From: Anaerostipes caccae L1-92
GTDB taxonomy: Bacteria > Bacillota > Clostridia > Lachnospirales > Lachnospiraceae
Assembly (NCBI RefSeq): GCF_014467075.1
Contig: NZ_AP023027.1
Location: forward strand, 1,925,501-1,989,500
Length of the DNA: 64,000 nucleotides
Direction of reading: 5' to 3'
Translations under genes and position numbers: made by a program
The notes under the pieces: model-generated
The model's input: the letters and a program-made list of their open reading frames with translations, nothing else
Databases searched by the model: none
Told to the model about the DNA's origin: nothing
Part shown: positions 17,511 to 27,279 of the stretch, in pieces
Layout: every line of letters starts with the position of its first letter
Position numbering within the stretch: position 1 is the first letter of the stretch

Positions 17511-18746
17511 TTACTCATATAAAGGATATTTTGCCGTCAATTCTTTTACAAGCTGTTTTGCTTCTTCAAGCTTCTGATCTAAAAGAGTGAGGCGGATTGC
17601 CCTGGCAATCACCGCCATATCCTCTTCTTTCAATCCTCTGGTCGTCACTGCAGGTGTTCCGAGACGGAGTCCTGATGTGACGAATGGAGATTTTGGATCG
17701 TTCGGCACTGTATTTTTATTACAGGTGATATGGACGGAATCCAAAACTTTTTCCGCTTCTTTTCCGGTCAGGTCATATTTTTTAAGATCCACCAGCATTA
17801 AATGATTATCTGTACCGCCGGATACAATATCAAATCCCTCTTCTATGAGAGCTTTTGCCAGGGCTTCCGCATTTCTAACCACCTGTTTACCGTACTCTTT
17901 AAAATCATCGGAAAGCGCTTCTTTGAAGCACACGGCTTTTCCGGCAATCACATGCATCAGCGGACCGCCCTGGATACCCGGGAAGATGGCTTTGTTAAAG
18001 TTGTATTTTTCATTAATCTCATTACTGCACATGATCATACCGCCGCGGGGACCTCTCAGAGTCTTATGGGTAGTCGTAGTCGTCACATGGGCATATGGAA
18101 TCGGGCTCTGATGTACCCCTGCCGCAACAAGGCCTGCGATATGCGCCATGTCCACCATAAGAACGGCTCCGACTTCGTCTGCAATCTCACGGAACTTCTT
18201 AAAGTCAATGGATCTTGCATAAGCGCTTGCCCCTGCAATGATCAGTTTCGGGCTGCACTCCTTTGCTATGCGGAGCACCTCATCATAGTCGAGGAATCCC
18301 TCGTCATTGACACCGTAAGGCACGCAGTTGTAATATTTCCCTGACATGTTGACCGGACTTCCGTGGGATAAATGTCCGCCGTGGTCCAGGCTCATTCCCA
18401 TATAGGTATCCCCTGGATTTAAGACCGCAAAAAATACTGCCATATTCGCCTGTGCACCTGAGTGCGGCTGAACATTGACATACTCACAGCCAAACAGTTC
18501 TTTGGCACGTTCTCTTGCCAGATTCTCCACTACATCCACAAACTCACAGCCGCCGTAATATCTCTTTCCGGGATATCCTTCCGCATATTTGTTAGTCAGG
18601 TGGCTGCCCATGGCTGCCATGACTGCCTTTGAAACTAAGTTCTCAGAAGCAATCAGTTCCAGATTGTTTCTCTGTCTGGACAGCTCGTCCTGCATTGCAT
18701 CGGCAACTTCAGGATCATAATTCTTAACTTCACTAAAATCGAACAT
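17511..18746 (-). CDS. glyA: Serine hydroxymethyltransferase
   Basis: 411 residues, the normal bacterial length. The pyridoxal-phosphate Lys is in [14 protein letters not shown]; the N-terminal segment ([16 protein letters not shown]) is classical. It interconverts serine and glycine while charging tetrahydrofolate with a one-carbon unit. It is the last gene after aspS and an ACT-domain gene, 31 bases from the latter. No glycine riboswitch or other leader element is visible in that gap. Confidence 0.97.
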   Translation of the reverse strand: MFDFSEVKNYDPEVADAMQDELSRQRNNLELIASENLVSKAVMAAMGSHLTNKYAEGYPGKRYYGGCEFVDVVENLARERAKELFGCEYVNVQPHSGAQANMAVFFAVLNPGDTYMGMSLDHGGHLSHGSPVNMSGKYYNCVPYGVNDEGFLDYDEVLRIAKECSPKLIIAGASAYARSIDFKKFREIADEVGAVLMVDMAHIAGLVAAGVHQSPIPYAHVTTTTTHKTLRGPRGGMIMCSNEINEKYNFNKAIFPGIQGGPLMHVIAGKAVCFKEALSDDFKEYGKQVVRNAEALAKALIEEGFDIVSGGTDNHLMLVDLKKYDLTGKEAEKVLDSVHITCNKNTVPNDPKSPFVTSGLRLGTPAVTTRGLKEEDMAVIARAIRLTLLDQKLEEAKQLVKELTAKYPLYE

Positions 18747-18777
18747 CTTCGTGTCCTCCTGTTATATATTGATGATG

Positions 18778-19248
18778 TTAATCTTGGAATTGTTCTTTCA
18801 GTGCTTCCACTGCTGTTTCCACACGGCTTTCTCTGATCAGGACCGTGATCTTGATCTCAGAAGTATAGATCATATGGATGTTGACGCCTTTGTTATAAAG
18901 AGCTTCAAACATTTTCGATGCCGCCCCTGAGTTGGACATCATTCCTGCGCCCACAATGGATACGATACCCACGTTTTTGTCAGAAACAATCTCTTTATAA
19001 GAGCCTTCCTGAAAGGTTTCTTTTAAGGTCTCCACCGCCGCATCCGCATCAGATTTTTTCACAACAAAGGAGATGTCTTTGCTGTCTTTTCTCCCTATGG
19101 ACTGCAGAATCAGTTCTACATTGATCCCCTTGTCCGCGATGGCGGTAAACAGTTTCGCCGCGATTCCCGGTTCGTGCTTCAGCCCTTTGATCGCCACCTG
19201 TGCAACATCTGTGTTTGACAACACGCCGCTAAATAACATTTTCTCCAT
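18778..19248 (-). CDS. Stand-alone ACT-domain protein, aspartokinase regulatory-type
   Basis: 156 residues made of two ACT domains in the order found at the C-terminus of aspartokinase: KHEPGIAAKLFTAIADKGINVELI, with an AGMMSNSG...MIYTSEIKITVLI half after it. It matches the aspartokinase beta-subunit region, but no kinase domain precedes it: aspS lies immediately upstream. It starts with its own ATG behind AAGGAG. It may bind amino acids (lysine or threonine) and regulate a separate kinase, or have another partner. I infer the role only from fold. Confidence 0.8.
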   Translation of the reverse strand: MEKMLFSGVLSNTDVAQVAIKGLKHEPGIAAKLFTAIADKGINVELILQSIGRKDSKDISFVVKKSDADAAVETLKETFQEGSYKEIVSDKNVGIVSIVGAGMMSNSGAASKMFEALYNKGVNIHMIYTSEIKITVLIRESRVETAVEALKEQFQD

Positions 19249-19261
19249 AATCTGCTTCTCC

Positions 19262-21061
19262 TTATTCCTCGTTCGTATCGTTTTCTTTCAAATCTATTCC
19301 AAGCTCATCAAGCTGCTCTGTGTCCACCCCTCCCGGTGCCTGTGTCATGAGGCAGGAAGCGTCCTTTACTTTCGGGAATGCAATGACGTCACGGATACTG
19401 TCCTCCCCTGTCATCCACATGACAAGACGGTCCAGGCCGTAAGCAAGACCTGCATGAGGCGGCACTCCGTACTGGAAAGCCTCCAGGAGGAATCCGAATC
19501 TTTCATTGGCATCCTCCTCGCTGAATCCAAGAGCCTTAAACATGGCTTTCTGGATATCATTGCGGTGAATCCTCACGGATCCCCCTCCGAGCTCTGTGCC
19601 GTTTAAAACAATATCGTAAGCTTTCGCCCTGACTCTTCCGGGCTCTGTCTCAATGTACTCTAAATCCTCTTCCATCGGCATGGTAAACGGATGATGCATC
19701 GCCGTATAGCGGTTCTGTTCTTCGTTCCACTCCAGCAGAGGAAATTCTGTGACCCATAAGAAATTATATAAGGACTCATCGATCATCTCATATTTTTTTC
19801 CGATCTCCAGACGAAGGTTTCCGAGGACATCATAGACGACAGAGTCTTTGTCGGCCGCAAACAGAAGCAGATCTCCGGGTTTCCCCCGCATCGCATCGAT
19901 AAGCGCCGTCATTTCTTCCTCTTTCATAAACTTGGCAAAAGAAGATTTTACGCTTCCATCCTGCTTCAGCTGGATATAGGCGAGTCCCTTTGCCCCGAAC
20001 TCTTTGGCAAAGTCTACAAAAGCATCGATCTTCTTGCGTCCCAGATCCCCGAGGCCTTCTGCGTTCAGTCCCCGCACGGAGCCTCCGTTTTCCAATGCTC
20101 CTTTAAAGACCATGAAATCACAGTCTTTCACTGTTTCCGATACGTTAATGAGTTCCATTCCAAACCTTGTATCCGGCTTGTCGGAACCGAACCGGTCCAT
20201 GGCTTCCTGATAAGTGAGACGCTTCATCGGGATCTGCACATCCACGTCCAGCACTTCTTTAAACACTTTCTTTAACAGGCGCTCGTTGACATCGATCACG
20301 TCATCTACATCGACGAAAGAAAGCTCCATGTCGATCTGTGTAAACTCCGGCTGCCGGTCCGCCCTTAAATCCTCATCTCTGAAACACTTTGCGATCTGAT
20401 AGTAACGGTCTACTCCTGAACACATCAAAAGCTGCTTAAACAGCTGCGGTGACTGGGGAAGTCCGTAAAAATTTCCCGGATGCACACGGCTCGGCACGAG
20501 ATAATCCCTGGCCCCCTCCGGCGTGCTTTTCCCGAGGATCGGCGTCTCAATCTCCAAAAATCCTTCTTCTGCTAAAAAGTCTCTTGCCGCTTTTGTTACC
20601 TGGCTCCTCACGAGGAGATTCTTTTGAAGGTTCGGTCTTCTCAAATCCAGGTAGCGGTATTTGAGCCGCAGTTCGTCTTTTACGGTCTGTTCCGCATCCA
20701 CAGGAAACGGCGGCGTTTTTGACTCTGACAGGATTCTTAAGTCTGTCACTTTAATCTCGATATCCCCTGTCTTTAAATTCTCATTGACAGCGGCGCTTCG
20801 TTTTTGCACTTCCCCTGCCGCCGCGATCACATATTCATTTCTCAGGGAATTGGCTTTTTCATAATCTTCACCTGACAATGTATCTTCATCAAAGACCAGC
20901 TGCAATAATCCTGAACGGTCTCTTAAGTCTACAAATATAAGACTTCCCAAATTTCTTCTCTTCTGTACCCATCCCATGACGGTTACTTTCTCGCCGATAT
21001 TTTCACGGCCCACTTCTGTACACCGGTGGCTCCGTGATAACCCGGCCATTGACTCTGCCAT
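19262..21061 (-). CDS. aspS: Aspartate-tRNA ligase
   Basis: 599 residues, bacterial type: an N-terminal OB fold (RGWVQKRRNLGS-like), class II core with FRDEDLRADRQPEFTQID and a GAD insertion. The C-terminal motif III is HAGLAYGLDRLVMW. It charges tRNA-Asp. Whether it also charges tRNA-Asn (non-discriminating) cannot be read from these motifs. First gene of the operon with the ACT protein and glyA, from the promoter at 21098-21127. Confidence 0.97.
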   Translation of the reverse strand: MAESMAGLSRSHRCTEVGRENIGEKVTVMGWVQKRRNLGSLIFVDLRDRSGLLQLVFDEDTLSGEDYEKANSLRNEYVIAAAGEVQKRSAAVNENLKTGDIEIKVTDLRILSESKTPPFPVDAEQTVKDELRLKYRYLDLRRPNLQKNLLVRSQVTKAARDFLAEEGFLEIETPILGKSTPEGARDYLVPSRVHPGNFYGLPQSPQLFKQLLMCSGVDRYYQIAKCFRDEDLRADRQPEFTQIDMELSFVDVDDVIDVNERLLKKVFKEVLDVDVQIPMKRLTYQEAMDRFGSDKPDTRFGMELINVSETVKDCDFMVFKGALENGGSVRGLNAEGLGDLGRKKIDAFVDFAKEFGAKGLAYIQLKQDGSVKSSFAKFMKEEEMTALIDAMRGKPGDLLLFAADKDSVVYDVLGNLRLEIGKKYEMIDESLYNFLWVTEFPLLEWNEEQNRYTAMHHPFTMPMEEDLEYIETEPGRVRAKAYDIVLNGTELGGGSVRIHRNDIQKAMFKALGFSEEDANERFGFLLEAFQYGVPPHAGLAYGLDRLVMWMTGEDSIRDVIAFPKVKDASCLMTQAPGGVDTEQLDELGIDLKENDTNEE

Positions 21062-21097
21062 GCTGCTTCCTCCTTACATATATTAAACCTGTCTGTC

Positions 21098-21127
21098 ATT
21101 ATAGCATAAGGGATGGCAGGATTTCAA
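21098..21127 (-). promoter_or_regulatory. aspS promoter
   Basis: TTGAAA (21122-21127) and TATAAT (21098-21103) on the minus strand are 18 bases apart. The leader to the aspS ATG is about 30 bases and carries no T-box. Confidence 0.65.
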
Positions 21128-21145
21128 TGAAACTTGCAGGTTTTA

Positions 21146-21174
21146 TAGACATTGCATCATTTTTGCATTATAAT
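21146..21174 (+). promoter_or_regulatory. Flavin reductase promoter
   Basis: TAGACA (21146-21151) and TATAAT (21169-21174) are 17 bases apart on the plus strand, divergent from the aspS promoter. Confidence 0.65.
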
Positions 21175-21204
21175 GGTAATTACACAAAAAAGGAGGCAAG
21201 TAAC

Positions 21205-21726
21205 ATGAGTGAATATGCAATTGTTGCACCAGAAGATTTTGACCAGAGTGCCTTCCGTCTCATAGGGAAGGACTGGATGCTGGTAACCGCCAAAAATGAA
21301 GAAGGCAGAATTAATACGATGACCGCATCATGGGGTGGATTCGGAGTCATGTGGGGCAAGGACGTGGCAGTATCTGTGATCCGTCCGCAGCGCTATACGA
21401 AAGAATTTATCGATAACTCTGAAACTTTCTCGCTGTCATTCTATGATGAAGCATTTAAGAAAGACCTGACGTATCTCGGAAGTGTGTCAGGACGGACCGA
21501 AGATAAAATTTCAAAGACAAGACTTACACCGACCGATGCCAACGGCATCCCTTACTTTGAGGAAGCAAAAATTGTTCTGATCTGCAGAAAGCTGTACAGT
21601 CAGCCGATGGACCCGGAAGGATTTATAGGAGACGCAAAAGCACTGGATGCTCAGTGGTATGCGGATAAAGACTACCATACTCTCTACGTGGCAGAGATCG
21701 AGCAGATTCTCGTAAAACAGGATTAA
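21205..21726 (+). CDS. Flavin reductase family protein (FMN-binding split barrel)
   Basis: 173 residues. The split-barrel flavin reductase pattern is visible: MTASWGGFGVMWGKDVAVSV, with RPQRYTKEFI and FSLSFYDE. It probably binds FMN and passes electrons from NAD(P)H to a flavin or small partner. Single-gene unit with its own promoter and terminator. The start is the ATG at 21205, 8 bases behind AGGAGG; upstream frame extension is not supported. Confidence 0.85.
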   Translation: MSEYAIVAPEDFDQSAFRLIGKDWMLVTAKNEEGRINTMTASWGGFGVMWGKDVAVSVIRPQRYTKEFIDNSETFSLSFYDEAFKKDLTYLGSVSGRTEDKISKTRLTPTDANGIPYFEEAKIVLICRKLYSQPMDPEGFIGDAKALDAQWYADKDYHTLYVAEIEQILVKQD

Positions 21727-21733
21727 TACCATA

Positions 21734-21770
21734 AAAACCGGCGGAGACACATGTTCTCCGCCGGTTTTTT
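21734..21770. terminator. Bidirectional terminator
   Basis: AAAACCGGCGGAG pairs with CTCCGCCGGTTTT around 9 bases, with T-runs on both strands. It serves the flavin reductase gene and the convergent lactate dehydrogenase gene. Confidence 0.92.
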
Positions 21771-21791
21771 ATGAAACAGTCTATATGAAAT

Positions 21792-23195
21792 TTATACCTG
21801 GCATACTTTGTGAGGATTCAGAATATTTTTCGGGTCGAAGGCTGCTTTGATCCCCCTCATGATATTCATTGTTTCTTCTTCTAAAGACTCATTAAGATAT
21901 GGCTTCTTGGCATATCCTATGCCGTGTTCCCCGGACACCTGACCGCTTAATTCATTCGCTTTCCGGTATATTTTATCCATGGCCAGTGTCATCCGCTCCT
22001 GCCATTGTTCCTCAGTCAGATCGTCCTTCAAAATATAAGCATGGAGATTTCCGTCCCCCGCATGGCCAAAGCTCTTGATCCTGATATCCACTTCGCTGTG
22101 AAGATTGTGCATATACTCCACCATCTCACTGATCTTATTTCTTGGAACGACAACATCCACCTCATCCATATAGGTGGTAGATCCTTTGATCGCTTCCAGA
22201 AATGCACCTCTGGCTTTCCAGATGGATTCGTCCCGCTCTTCTGTATCAGAGATCAGCACATCCAGCGCGCCCTGACTCAAACAGAGTTTTGCGACTTTAT
22301 CGTAGTCCGCTTCGATCTCCTCGGCCGAATTTCCGTCGAATTTCAGAAGAAGGTATGCGTCTGCCTGATGGTCCGGGAACTTTTTGCCCAGATATTCTTC
22401 AGCATCTTCAATAACCTCTCTCTGCATGAATTCGATTGCGGTAGGAATCGCTTTGGACTTGATGATTTCCGGCACCGTCTGTATCGCCGAGTTGAGATTT
22501 TTAAACGGTATCAGAAGACTGATCGCTTTTTTCGGAAGCGGAAGCAGTTTAAGAACTGCTTTCGTGATAATTCCCAGTGTTCCCTCAGACCCTACCATCA
22601 GATCCTTCATCGCATAACCGGAACTGTTCTTTACGATTTTCCCTCCGAATTCTACAATCTTTCCGTTGGGCAGAACCACTTCCAGTCCCCGGACATAATC
22701 TCTCGTAACTCCATATTTTACTGCCCGCATTCCACCGGCGTTTGTACTGATATTTCCTCCTATCGTTGCAGATTTCTCACCCGGGTCCGGCGGATAGAAA
22801 AAGTCATGGTCCTCCACAAATGCTGACAGCTCCATCAGGAGCACTCCAGGCTCCACGGTTACCGTCAGATTTTCTTCGTCCAGTTCAAGGATCTGATTCA
22901 TCAGGCTGGTATCCATCATAATCCCGTGTTCTATTGCCACAGAAGATCCCACAAGCCCTGTGCCCGCTCCCCTTGGAGTGACCGGAATCGTGTGTTCATA
23001 TGCATAGGACATGATCTTTGAAATCTCTTCTGCATTTGCTGCCTTCACTACGACGTCAGGATAGCTCTGGGTACCGCTCAGCTCATCATGGCTGTATTCT
23101 TCATTTATATTTTCTCCGAATAAAATACGTTCGTCATCACCGATTACCTGCTTTATGTATCTAAGATCTTTTTCATCTAATCTTTTATATCCCAT
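21792..23195 (-). CDS. FAD-linked lactate dehydrogenase, GlcD type (set B)
   Basis: 467 residues of the GlcD/D-lactate dehydrogenase family. The FAD-binding PCMH domain has [16 protein letters not shown] and [18 protein letters not shown]; the C-terminal cap ends with [12 protein letters not shown] and [14 protein letters not shown]. With the Etf pair directly upstream, it matches the NAD-independent lactate dehydrogenase of lactate-oxidising anaerobes (LctD), which moves electrons to EtfAB. It starts 2 bases past the etfA stop. It is the last gene of the three-gene unit controlled by operators at 25218 and 25287. Enantiomer preference is not readable. Confidence 0.85.
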   Translation of the reverse strand: MGYKRLDEKDLRYIKQVIGDDERILFGENINEEYSHDELSGTQSYPDVVVKAANAEEISKIMSYAYEHTIPVTPRGAGTGLVGSSVAIEHGIMMDTSLMNQILELDEENLTVTVEPGVLLMELSAFVEDHDFFYPPDPGEKSATIGGNISTNAGGMRAVKYGVTRDYVRGLEVVLPNGKIVEFGGKIVKNSSGYAMKDLMVGSEGTLGIITKAVLKLLPLPKKAISLLIPFKNLNSAIQTVPEIIKSKAIPTAIEFMQREVIEDAEEYLGKKFPDHQADAYLLLKFDGNSAEEIEADYDKVAKLCLSQGALDVLISDTEERDESIWKARGAFLEAIKGSTTYMDEVDVVVPRNKISEMVEYMHNLHSEVDIRIKSFGHAGDGNLHAYILKDDLTEEQWQERMTLAMDKIYRKANELSGQVSGEHGIGYAKKPYLNESLEEETMNIMRGIKAAFDPKNILNPHKVCQV

Positions 23196-23197
23196 AG

Positions 23198-24391
23198 CTA
23201 TGCCCCCTGACTCTCTTTAATTTTTTCAATGAACTGAGGAATGACCTCATATAAATCTCCCACCAGACCGTAATGGGCTACCTTGAAAATAGAAGCTTTC
23301 TCATCCTTATTAATGGCAATGATCTGGTCTGAATGATCCATGCCGGCAACAAACTGAATAGCGCCGGATACCCCGCAGGTGATGATCAGTTTCGGCCGGA
23401 CGGTACGGCCGCTTAAGCCTACCTGCCGTTTTGCGTCCAGCCAGCCGTTCTCTGCCACAGGCCTTGTACATGCCACCTGCCCGCCAAGAAGGTCTGCCAA
23501 TTCTTCCAGCATCAAAAGATCCTCTTCTTTTTTAACACCGCGTCCCGCAACCACAAGTACATCGGCAGATTCTATGAACTTTTCCTTTTCTTTCAGCACA
23601 ATATCAAGAACTTCAACATTTGTCTTGAGTTTGCCCTTTTCAATGGAACATTCTACAATTTCACCCTGTTCTTCCTCCATCCGTTCCGGAGCATTCATCA
23701 CTTTATAGCGGACGGTTGCCATCTGGGGACGGTGATTGGGTGTTGTGATATGTGCCATAATATTTCCGCCGAAGGCAGGCCGTATCTGGGACAGGTCTGT
23801 ATTTTCATTCATCTCAAGGATCGTACAGTCCGCTGTAAGCCCGGTTTTCATTCTGGCTGCTACTCTTGGGGCCAGCTGTCTTCCGACCGTTGTTGCACCT
23901 ACTAAGACAGCGGATGGATGTTGTTTTTGTATAAAGTCTTCAAAGACTGACGTATACGGTTCTATTTTAAAACGGCTCAGCTCCGGGTCATCATACAGAA
24001 ATACCTGATCGACTCCATAATGCAGCAGTTCTCTGCTCTCTTCTTTAATATCGCTTCCAATGAACAATGCGTACACAGGATGAGAAATCTTTCTGGCCAG
24101 TTCTTTTGCCTTTCCGATCAGTTCATAAGTCACCGGATGTATTTTGCCGTCCACATGGTCAACATATACTACGATTCCATTCCATAAGGATTTATCAATC
24201 TCCTCTGCCTTCTGGTCTTCCACATAAGTGACGGCTCCTTCCGGTCCCTTCTTTACACACAGTCTGCACATCTTACAGGCCGAATTGATCTCCAGTTTTC
24301 CGTCTTTTTCTTCCATTGCCCCAAACGGACAAATTTTCATCAGTTCACTGAGATCTGTTATTTTTTCCTGATTGATTTCTAACTTTGCCAT
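23198..24391 (-). CDS. etfA: EtfA with one-cluster ferredoxin domain (set B)
   Basis: 397 residues, about 60 longer than plain EtfA because of an N-terminal ferredoxin-like domain. Four cysteines remain there: C21 (KICPFGAM) and C39, C42, C45 (CKMCRLC). In a two-cluster ferredoxin these four ligate a single [4Fe-4S] cluster; the ligands of the other cluster are all lost, including position 49, which is Gly. The rest is a standard FAD-binding alpha subunit ending [14 protein letters not shown]. This architecture matches the EtfA of lactate dehydrogenase-Etf electron-confurcating complexes. Confidence 0.9.
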   Translation of the reverse strand: MAKLEINQEKITDLSELMKICPFGAMEEKDGKLEINSACKMCRLCVKKGPEGAVTYVEDQKAEEIDKSLWNGIVVYVDHVDGKIHPVTYELIGKAKELARKISHPVYALFIGSDIKEESRELLHYGVDQVFLYDDPELSRFKIEPYTSVFEDFIQKQHPSAVLVGATTVGRQLAPRVAARMKTGLTADCTILEMNENTDLSQIRPAFGGNIMAHITTPNHRPQMATVRYKVMNAPERMEEEQGEIVECSIEKGKLKTNVEVLDIVLKEKEKFIESADVLVVAGRGVKKEEDLLMLEELADLLGGQVACTRPVAENGWLDAKRQVGLSGRTVRPKLIITCGVSGAIQFVAGMDHSDQIIAINKDEKASIFKVAHYGLVGDLYEVIPQFIEKIKESQGA

Positions 24392-24403
24392 ATGTAATTC
24401 CTC

Positions 24404-25192
24404 CTATACAAATTTCAGTTCTTTCACTTTTTGAAAGAGTTTTTCTGAAAGGATACTGCCTTCCTCGTTCCAGAGTTCCCTATGGTGGTTCGTTTCCGGA
24501 GGGAAAATCTTCTGAACCTGTGTGGGTGAACCATTCAGTCCGTAATGAGTCTCATCTCTGTCGTCCATGTCATCCAGGCTGAGCATAGTGATTTCCGTAT
24601 CTGCTTTCTCGGTTTTTCTCACGTAAGAAGGAAGTCTTGGCTGGAAAATGTCTTTATCCACTGCCAGAAGACAGGGATAGGCAATCCTTGTGATCTCAAT
24701 GTCGTCCGGCATATCCATCTCAACTGTAATATTTTGTCCGTCTGCCTCGGTGATTTTTCTTACATTTGATACACTCGGGATACCAAGCCATTCGGAGATC
24801 TCCGGTCCAACCTGGGCTGTATCACCGTCTGTGGTCTGTTTCCCGCACAGAATCAGGTCAAAATCTCCCATCTTTTTGATCCCCTGAGCCAGGGTATAGC
24901 TTGTGGCCAGCACATCGGCTCCCCCGAATCTCCGGTCGGAAATCAAAGTTCCGTGATCGGCTCCCATCGCATAGGCTTCCCTTATCACCTGAGCCGCCTG
25001 AGGAGGTCCCATTGTGATCACACTGACTTCCCCTCCCAGTTCTTCCTTTAACCGCATGGCTGTCTCCAACGCGTAGAGATCATAGGGATTCATTTTGGAC
25101 GCTGCCCCGTTTCTTTTCAGGACTCCCGTTTTTGGATCAACCTCTACCTTATTGGACTCCGGCACCTGTTTGATACAAACTAAAATATTCAT
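24404..25192 (-). CDS. etfB: EtfB, electron transfer flavoprotein beta subunit (set B)
   Basis: 262 residues, normal for EtfB. It begins NILVCIKQVPES and has the nucleotide-binding LCGKQTTDGDTAQVGPEISE. The start is the ATG at 25192 behind AGGAGG and 10 bases; upstream in-frame extension overlaps the operator and is not used. First gene of the EtfB-EtfA-dehydrogenase unit, 12 bases from etfA. The transcript begins at the promoter around 25310-25338, where a FadR-type palindrome covers the start region. Confidence 0.93.
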   Translation of the reverse strand: MNILVCIKQVPESNKVEVDPKTGVLKRNGAASKMNPYDLYALETAMRLKEELGGEVSVITMGPPQAAQVIREAYAMGADHGTLISDRRFGGADVLATSYTLAQGIKKMGDFDLILCGKQTTDGDTAQVGPEISEWLGIPSVSNVRKITEADGQNITVEMDMPDDIEITRIAYPCLLAVDKDIFQPRLPSYVRKTEKADTEITMLSLDDMDDRDETHYGLNGSPTQVQKIFPPETNHHRELWNEEGSILSEKLFQKVKELKFV

Positions 25193-25217
25193 ATCTGCTT
25201 TTCCTCCTGCTTTCACG

Positions 25218-25232
25218 ATTGGTCCTACCAAT
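25218..25232. promoter_or_regulatory. FadR-type operator in set B leader
   Basis: ATTGGTCCTACCAAT, part of a perfect 9-bp inverted repeat (25215-25235) with a CCT centre. It lies within the transcribed leader of etfB, 26 bases before its ATG. The form matches operators of the FadR/PdhR/LldR group (TGGTnnnACCA). Confidence 0.75.
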
Positions 25233-25286
25233 CGTCTGAAAAATAATTGGAAATGAAACATCATTTCCAGGTTCCCTGTTCTCTAT

Positions 25287-25338
25287 ATTGGCCCTACCAA
25301 TTTATCTTTATTATAACTTCTTTTGTATTATCCGTCCA
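25287..25338 (-). promoter_or_regulatory. Set B promoter with operator over the start site
   Basis: TGGACG (25333-25338) and TATAAT (25310-25315) are 17 bases apart on the minus strand. The palindrome ATTGGCCCTACCAAT (25287-25301) begins 8 bases after the -10 box, so a bound protein would cover the transcription start and repress. Between this and the downstream operator is another inverted repeat, GGAAATG/CATTTCC (25249-25268), whose role is unknown. Confidence 0.7.
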
Positions 25339-25382
25339 GCTTTTTTTTTAATCTTATGACTTTTTCGTCATAATGCACAAGT

Positions 25383-26072
25383 TTATCTCGTTTTCATGCG
25401 CTCCAGCGTGCTGTTGATGATGTCAAAGTGATCCTCGATTGCTTTTCTTCCGCCTTCCAGGTCTTTTTCAATCATACATTTTGCAATTTCTTTATGTGCC
25501 TGCTGCAGCTTTTCCTTGTTGTCATCCTTGAAGATCTCTCTCCGCATATCTGTGATATAAGTATCCAGCACATCGGATAATGCCTGTAAAATATCTATAA
25601 TCAGGACATTGTGGGAAGCCTTTGCTATCGCATAATGAATCTTTTTATCCCAGATCACGCATTCTTCCTCAGTTTTGCCCCGGTCCAGATTCAGTATATA
25701 CTCGCCAATCTTCTGAATCTCCTCTTTGCTGATGTTGTCCACGGCAAGCACAAAGGCCTGCATCTCCAGCGCGAAACGCAGCTGTGTGATGGAGCCATAG
25801 TCAAGTTTGTGCAGAATGAACATCATGGACATTGATTCTACAAGGTTTTTTTCAAAATTACAGGAAACATAATTTCCCGCTCCCTGCTGGCTGGATATAA
25901 ACCCCATCATCTCCAGCATATGGATCGCCTCACGCACAGAATTTCTGCTGACGCCCAGCTGTTCCGAGATTTCCCTCTCGGGAGGTAATTTTTCACCGAT
26001 CGTCAAATCATGATTGATGATCTGTTTCTTAATATGTTCAATCACTTTTTCGTAAGCTTTTGTCTGCTGCAT
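25383..26072 (-). CDS. GntR/FadR-family regulator of lactate genes (LctA-like)
   Basis: 229 residues. The winged helix (ISEQLGVSRNSVREAIHMLEMMGFI) is followed by an all-helical FCD effector domain (WDKKIHYAIAKASHN; KAIEDHFDIINSTLERM). The fold is that of LldR-type lactate regulators. It sits between two lactate-oxidation gene sets, and matching palindromes lie at both promoters, so it most likely represses both until lactate binds. It has its own promoter (26108-26136) with no such palindrome, so autorepression is not evident. Confidence 0.88.
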   Translation of the reverse strand: MQQTKAYEKVIEHIKKQIINHDLTIGEKLPPEREISEQLGVSRNSVREAIHMLEMMGFISSQQGAGNYVSCNFEKNLVESMSMMFILHKLDYGSITQLRFALEMQAFVLAVDNISKEEIQKIGEYILNLDRGKTEEECVIWDKKIHYAIAKASHNVLIIDILQALSDVLDTYITDMRREIFKDDNKEKLQQAHKEIAKCMIEKDLEGGRKAIEDHFDIINSTLERMKTR

Positions 26073-26107
26073 CTCTATCCCTCTTTCTTTAAAACCGTTT
26101 GGAGAGA

Positions 26108-26136
26108 ATTATACCGTCCAGGTTTCATCAAATCAA
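26108..26136 (-). promoter_or_regulatory. Promoter of the FadR-family regulator
   Basis: TTGATT (26131-26136) and TATAAT (26108-26113) are 17 bases apart on the minus strand. Confidence 0.65.
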
Positions 26137-26189
26137 GGGAATTTCTATTATTTCCAGCTTTTTCGCTGTTTTTTTCATAAAAGAGGATT

Positions 26190-26223
26190 ACCTTCTGTCC
26201 CGGATAACTCCGAAACAGAAGGT
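26190..26223 (-). terminator. Terminator after set A etfA
   Basis: ACCTTCTGT pairs with ACAGAAGGT around 16 bases. On the minus strand it is followed by a loose T-rich stretch. It divides the permease-to-etfA operon from the regulator gene. Confidence 0.55.
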
Positions 26224-26267
26224 GCATTAAGATGGTCAATATGCATTAAGCATAGAAACACGCTGAT

Positions 26268-27266
26268 TTATTCTGCTTCCTTTTTCTTCCTGATCTCTTC
26301 GATCATAACCGGAAGCACGTTTACTGCATTTCCTACGATGCCGATGTTGGCCACTTCAAAAATAGGCGCATCTTCATCTTTGTTGATAGCTACTATATAA
26401 TCGGAATTCATGATTCCGGAGACATGCTGTGTCGCGCCGGAAATACCGCACGCGATATAAAGCTTCGGCGCTACGATTTTTCCTGACTGCCCTACCTGGT
26501 GTACCCTGGAGATCCATCCGTCTTCGATGGCCGGCCTTGTGGCCCCAACCACTCCGCCGAGCAGATCAGCCAGTTCTTTGACCAGGGCAAAGTTATCCTT
26601 GCTGCCCATTCCCCGTCCGCCGGAGACAATGACTTCTGCCTCTTCCAAATTGACAGCCTCAGAAATTTCTTTGACTGCATCTTTTATATTCAGCCGGACT
26701 TTTTCATCCGTAACCGGGACTTTTTTCTCTGTGATCGTTCCTTTTTGGGCTTCTTCTGTTTTTTTAAAGGCGCCGGAACGCAGCACCGCAATCTGCGGCA
26801 CGGATGTTTCCATTACCACATCCTGAAGTACCGTTCCTCCATAAAGCGGGCAGGTATAGACTATTTTTCCATCCTCTGTCCTTAGATCCATGACGTCAGA
26901 AACACATCCAGTCTTTAATCTGGCAGCCAGTCTTGGAGCAAGATCCTTGCCGTCCTGAGTTCCTCCTACCAGCACTGCAACAGGCTTCTCTTCTTTGATT
27001 ACTGATTCCATTACGTTGGTAAAATAGTCCAGATGAAAGCTTTCATATTGAGGGTCTTCAATTAAGATCACTTCATCGGCACCGGATTCGGCAGCTTTTT
27101 GGGCGGCTGTCCGAATTCCGTCTCCGATCAGAACTGCTCTGACCTTCCCGCCCGTGTTTTCAGCGATTTTTCTGGCAGGAGAGAGCATTTCCAAACCGAC
27201 CTTTACCGGACTTTTGTCCGCAGTCTCAATATAAACCACGATATCCTTATATTCTGTCATATTCAT
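26268..27266 (-). CDS. etfA: EtfA, electron transfer flavoprotein alpha subunit (set A)
   Basis: 332 residues, the plain form without a ferredoxin domain. The FAD-binding C-terminal half has SGRGMG-like and QVGQSGKIVAPKLYIACGISG segments, ending NIGIVGNAVNVLPVMI. The start is the ATG at 27266 (MNMTEYKD) behind AGGAGG and 8 bases; an upstream frame extension has no site. It is last in the six-gene operon. Because the acyl-CoA dehydrogenase is two genes upstream, this Etf may serve that enzyme, the GlcD-type dehydrogenase, or both. Confidence 0.92.
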   Translation of the reverse strand: MNMTEYKDIVVYIETADKSPVKVGLEMLSPARKIAENTGGKVRAVLIGDGIRTAAQKAAESGADEVILIEDPQYESFHLDYFTNVMESVIKEEKPVAVLVGGTQDGKDLAPRLAARLKTGCVSDVMDLRTEDGKIVYTCPLYGGTVLQDVVMETSVPQIAVLRSGAFKKTEEAQKGTITEKKVPVTDEKVRLNIKDAVKEISEAVNLEEAEVIVSGGRGMGSKDNFALVKELADLLGGVVGATRPAIEDGWISRVHQVGQSGKIVAPKLYIACGISGATQHVSGIMNSDYIVAINKDEDAPIFEVANIGIVGNAVNVLPVMIEEIRKKKEAE

Positions 27267-27279
27267 TGCAAACTCCTCC

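Noticed and set aside
25193..25264. Upstream extension of set B etfB to 25264
   Set aside because: It would run through an operator palindrome and the ribosome site; the family begins at the internal ATG.
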